Assembly (NCBI GenBank): GCA_000333855.2
Contig: CM007323.1
Span: forward strand, 301,670 to 365,669
DNA from: Endotrypanum monterogeii
Lineage: Eukaryota; Euglenozoa; Kinetoplastea; Trypanosomatida; Trypanosomatidae
Direction: 5' to 3'
Length of the DNA: 64,000 nt
Part shown: positions 60,407-64,000 of the stretch, piece after piece
Layout: each line of letters opens with the position of its first letter
Position numbering within the stretch: the stretch's first letter is position 1
Made by a program: the position numbers and the translations under genes
Notes under the pieces: model-generated
The model's database searches: none
What the model saw: only the letters and a program-made list of their open reading frames with translations
Told to the model about the DNA's origin: nothing

Positions 60407-63400
60407 GATTTTGCTTTTCGGTGTGAGGTTTTCTTTTGAAGAAAGCAGACGTGAAAGAGCTTCAGCAAAAAATGAAACCAATTGGGATGAGCAGAAAAGA
60501 AAAGCGTGGAGTGAGAGGAAGAAAATAATTGGGTGGGATACTCATTTGTATTACGACAAGAGATCAACTAATACCGTAACAAAGCTCACTGTACCACGAC
60601 GACGATCAGTGACAGAATGCACTCAGTCCTCTATAGTGGCCAAAATGGTGATGAACAAACCGTAGAAAACACACATTAGTCGCGGGAATAAACAACCCTT
60701 CTACTACTAATAGCGAAAAAAAAGTAGCCACCACTTAACTGCTCTCGATCCATTTGGGTCTTTTCTAGCACTGTGAGTGAAGCGTGTCGTTGCAACGTGT
60801 GAGTGTAATTGTCGTATACAAAAGGTACCATATCTTTCAAAGATGGAAGCACTTTCTTCCACGAACAATTTCATCAGCGGACCCGTGAAGAAAGTCAGGA
60901 TGCTACCACTGACCGTTAGACATAGCATTTTCACGTACGCAAAGAAGTGTGGTAATGGACTCAGGAGCCAGTTTCCGTGAGACCAATACGCAAAGCACAG
61001 TTGAATTCGAACGATTCCACTCACTTTTCGTTGATCATTTTTCTCTAGATCACTTGAACAACATCACCGACCTCACTGGAAAAAAAAAAAACTCCTTACT
61101 GGCACCAGTATACGGAGTTTCGCTTTTACCATCAACCCTCTTTGAGTCACGCAAAGCACAATGTAATAGAAATGATCAGCTACAGTTCAATATTTTCAGC
61201 TTTGGAGCAGTCAAGAATTCTGCGGCCATGTTCTATTGTCTTCTTTCATCCCCAGGGTTGTCGTTGAGACCCAACAGCATCTGTACGACTATTCCGTGAA
61301 AGAAAGCTGAACCTTCGACTACATTGTCCCGTACAGTTTCCTCGTCGAAGGAACCAGAAGTCAGGTAAAATTTTGCAGCCTGTAGCGTTGCGAAGGGCAG
61401 CGCCCGGTAGCTTATTGCTACGTAGAGGAAGTCTCAAAGCTCCGCTCTGAAGTGTGGTTGAACGGGCGAGTCAGCTGAAATTTTTCTAGGTTTTCCTGGC
61501 ATCAGCAGACATCAATCCTCAGTTTCAACAAAAAAAAATTGGTTGACGGTTAGTAGGTTCTACAAATACACTTACGGCAAACAGCAACCTCCAATGCTTA
61601 CCACGTACAATAGAGTAAATGTCACTAACTAATCCACAAGCGCCACTTTTCGCATAGAAGTAGTCTCCGCTCATGTTTTTCGGTAACTATCGGAAGACCA
61701 CCGTATGCTTCTAGGATGCACATTGCTTAGCTGGTTCTTTTTCACTCAGAACTTTTGCTTCAAACGCTATCCATCCGCCTTTCGCACATTCGGTGTCTTT
61801 TAGAGGTTCTCCAATGAGATCAAGAACGCCAATGCCCTTTCCTTTAGCTTCCAATATGGTGGCCCTGTGTGCCGGGACCGATCTAAGGACACTGGGGCTG
61901 TCTCGGATGTTTGCTTAGATATAAATCTTTTGCTTCACCAATAACTTGCTCCCGCCTCCTGATCCTTTGGCAATTGACTGCTTATTTCCTCAGAATATCC
62001 TCATTTTGTCTACCTCCCTCCCGTGGATTCACAAAAAGAGCCCCCTTTCAGTTACAAAAGGTGCGTTGGGTACGGGAGTTGTAAACAAGGTCATGTATTG
62101 CAGCTGGGCAGCGCATGTCCCGATGCCCTTTTTTATGAAATATGAGAAAGGCCGTCAAAATCAGTAGCAATGCTCTCGCCTCATTCCTCACGCTGGCTTT
62201 CACACAAAAGAGAGAGTATTAGTACCAGTGGCGCTGCAAGGTATGGTGTTTCGCTTGCCATGGCCGCTTTTGTTATCCACCTGGGGTGGGAATGGGTTAT
62301 GCCTTGTTTCTCTTCCGCTGATGTGTATCTAAGTAATTTGGGTCTTTCAACAAGTTTAAAATACCTACGCGTCCCTCGTGGCACTATTTATCAACGTTCG
62401 ATGGCGATGAGGGTGTTTTCAACCCCTGTTCTTCACGATTTGGACCCTGTTTTTCAGAAAAAACATTTGAAGAGAGCAGAATTCCACTCACATTCATCAT
62501 AGGAGGCTGCTATTGGTCGATCGCGCCCCCCCCCCCCTTGAACTGATCTGCATGCGCCATATTCCGGACACGCCGTGGAATCAAACGCGGCGGAAACAGT
62601 ATTGACCGATGGAAATATCGATGAAAAAGACCTGGGATCACCCGCAGATACGGTTTTTACAACTGCATTCGAAAAAAAAACTTCAAATAGCAAAGGATCG
62701 TATACTGCTTTTCCTTTTTTTTTTAGGTGAGATTTTACCCCGCCAAAGCTTTTATTTTCCATCATGATTATTTTCGAAAACGTTAGCGGTGTCTTTTGAC
62801 TAGCGCCGCGATAATCACATTACATGGGTAGTTTTGCGCCTCTTCTTTTTCTCTGATACTATAAGGTGGATTTTATTTCTGCTGTACCTTTTTGTTTGTG
62901 ATCATATTAAATGGTTCGGTAAACCTGCAATCGCGTGGAAAAAACACGAAGCGGGCGGTTCACATCGAGGCTGGAATGCTACTTGGAAGTCCATGGAGTG
63001 GCTGCGTTATGGTGCATACCAATTTTCGTGTTGAAATCTCATTGCGCGCTTTGATTGTGTGGCCGCCAGGGGGGTGAACGAGCATATTTTCTCCCACCCT
63101 TGTTTGGATTCGCGATTGCGGGGAATCAGTGGGATATATTTCCCCGTGTTTGTCTCTAATTTGAGTTTTGCGCACCACTGTTGCTTTTTTTAAATTTTGG
63201 CAGAGAACTACGACGTGACGTAGGGGACATTATGTTTTTTTTCACACCCGTCTCTATTGTGTTAGCAAAGGCGTTGAGATTCCACAATTCATCTACTCTT
63301 TTGGAGTTGGTTCTTTATGATTTTTTCCTTTCTAGCATTTTCAACTGCTCTTACACTTTATTTTTATTACTATTATCAGATTTGTGAGGCTGCTATTTTG

Positions 63401-63768
63401 TTGTTGTTTACGAAAATCTTCAAAAACTAAGTTTCTTGACCTCGCGATAGGGTTTTTTTTAAGGGTTTCTGCTTGGTCATTTGGTTTGCTTTCAGGCAGA
63501 TGCTGTGAAAAATGATATCTGAACCCCTCGCTCTTACATTCGTGGTGGTTTCTTAATTTTAACGCCATAATGTGAAGTTTTGCCCAAGAGTAGCATTACA
63601 GTTACGCAGGTTGAAGATGCTAGTCTTTTACTGGATCTTGGAACCCTCTCCTTTTATGTTTCTTTTTTTCAGAACATTTTCCGCTGCTCAGCTGAGGGTG
63701 GTTTTCAGCCTTCATTTTATACTTATTTATAGCCACCCTGGGATGATGATTGGGCCGTCTCTGTGATT
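60407..63768. other. 3.4 kb AT-rich gene-free spacer
   Basis: Only short open frames occur, on both strands, and none has conserved-looking composition, a convincing start context or a family match. The left end is the eIF2-alpha leader; the remainder would be the 3' UTR of the gene that ends at 63769. Homopolymer T and A runs and a C run at 62526-62538 are present. I saw no tRNA-like cloverleaf or internal B-box. Base composition is clearly more AT-rich than in the left half of the window. Confidence 0.7.
60460..60528 (-). promoter_or_regulatory. polypyrimidine tract and spliced-leader acceptor for eIF2-alpha
   Basis: The plus-strand purine block at 60489-60528 gives TTTTCTTCCTCTC and TTTTCTTTTCTG pyrimidine runs on the minus strand. 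The first AG is at 60460-60461, 54 nt above the ATG at 60406. Confidence 0.6.
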
Positions 63769-64000
63769 TTATATGGTTAGCAGTACTCCTTCGTCTTCAT
63801 ATCCGCTGCCGAAATTAGACCAGTTGATGTACCCCTTGTGCGTGACGGCTTTCCTGCGCATCAGCGTCTGTTCTGCGGGCGATTTTCGACGTACCCACTC
63901 GTCGGGGCCACGGGCAGGGAGAGAAACAGGATCAGTGCCAGGTTCAGGTTCAGAGTCAGGGTCAGGGGCAGGGGGGTTTCCCAGAGATGGAAATGGGGAC
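63769..64000 (-). CDS. C-terminal end of an unknown protein, 5' part beyond window
   Basis: This was translated directly from the right edge. One frame is open for 76 codons to a TAA at 63769-63771. It begins with a Pro/Asp/Glu repeat (APDPDSEPEPGTDP), then a basic-charged segment (PDEWVRRKSPAEQTLMRRK), and ends KGYINWSNFGSGYEDEGVLLTI. The compact, Trp- and Tyr-containing end and the coding-type GC after a long AT-rich spacer support a real gene. No family is recognised from this fragment. Confidence 0.6.
   Translation of the reverse strand, partial: SPFPSLGNPPAPDPDSEPEPGTDPVSLPARGPDEWVRRKSPAEQTLMRRKAVTHKGYINWSNFGSGYEDEGVLLTI
63927..63976. repeat. imperfect hexamer-like repeat (rgTCAGg type) in coding sequence
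   Basis: The plus strand carries a series of ggttca/gtcagg/ggcagg units. Read on the minus strand these are Pro-Asp/Pro-Glu codon pairs of the partial gene, so this is an expanding coding microsatellite rather than telomere repeat. Confidence 0.65.

Noticed and set aside
60949..61299. 116-codon plus-strand open frame
   Set aside because: It opposes the direction of the gene array, has AT-rich non-coding composition and no recognisable feature.
62454..62765. 103-codon minus-strand open frame in the AT-rich spacer
   Set aside because: It crosses a 13-base C run, shows no domain or presequence and is about the length expected by chance.
63927..63976. Possible degenerate telomere or subtelomere repeat
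   Set aside because: The unit is TCAGG-like, not TTAGGG, and it forms in-frame Pro-Asp/Glu codons of the partial gene.
1..64000. CRISPR arrays, operons with ribosome binding sites, IS elements, tRNA or rRNA genes
   Set aside because: The window is eukaryotic kinetoplastid DNA. I found no spaced direct repeats, transposase, tRNA B-box with acceptor stem, or rRNA sequence.

Overview
This window is a kinetoplastid (trypanosomatid) nuclear genome segment, most likely from the Leishmania/Leptomonas/Crithidia group. The evidence is as follows: all 19 protein genes lie on the minus strand, as in a polycistronic unit; none shows an intron; spacers are 0.5-2 kb with polypyrimidine tracts and AG acceptors ahead of start codons; coding GC is high; and microsatellites such as (TA)n, (GT)n and G/C runs crowd the spacers. 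The family content (eIF2-alpha with an N-terminal extension and Thr at the regulatory site, very long low-complexity proteins, mitochondrial pyrophosphatase) agrees. Transcription runs from coordinate 64000 towards 1. Species identification is inference.

Right part (46.5-64 kb, visibly richer in A/T). From the right edge the order is: the 3' end of an unknown gene (63769-64000), a 3.4 kb gene-free AT-rich spacer, eIF2-alpha (59165-60406), a MORN-repeat protein (57484-58461), a 104-residue probable mitochondrial membrane protein (56619-56933), a membrane-anchored multicopper oxidase (54049-55950), and a 2003-residue multipass surface-type glycoprotein with EGF and IPT/TIG modules (46510-52521).

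Middle part (28-46 kb). The order is: a 734-residue protein with repeated NP-x-FSLEP tail motifs, a 328-residue probable mitochondrial protein, a YtcJ-type amidohydrolase, an SFT2 Golgi membrane protein, a mitochondrial family I pyrophosphatase, the SSF1/Peter Pan ribosome-assembly factor, and an NLI-interacting-factor (FCP1/SCP-like) phosphatase gene broken by a frameshift. A near-identical ~445 bp element occurs twice in inverted orientation, at 37583-38022 and 53107-53552. It brackets a 15 kb block of the amidohydrolase, the 328- and 734-residue proteins and the large glycoprotein; the multicopper oxidase lies just outside.

Left part (1-28 kb). Five long genes: a 2022-residue helical-repeat protein with a mitochondrial-type N-terminus, a 1400-residue SDS22-like leucine-rich-repeat protein, a 1497-residue helical protein, a 2122-residue largely disordered protein with a coiled-coil core, and a zinc-finger protein running off the left edge. 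Two assembly gaps (10526-10798 and 30920-30939) sit inside simple repeats.

The genes share a transcription unit but not an obvious pathway, which is normal in this lineage. The best leads are the inverted-repeat-bounded block, the complete multicopper oxidase, and the large modular membrane glycoprotein. I found no clear case of a wholly new system.
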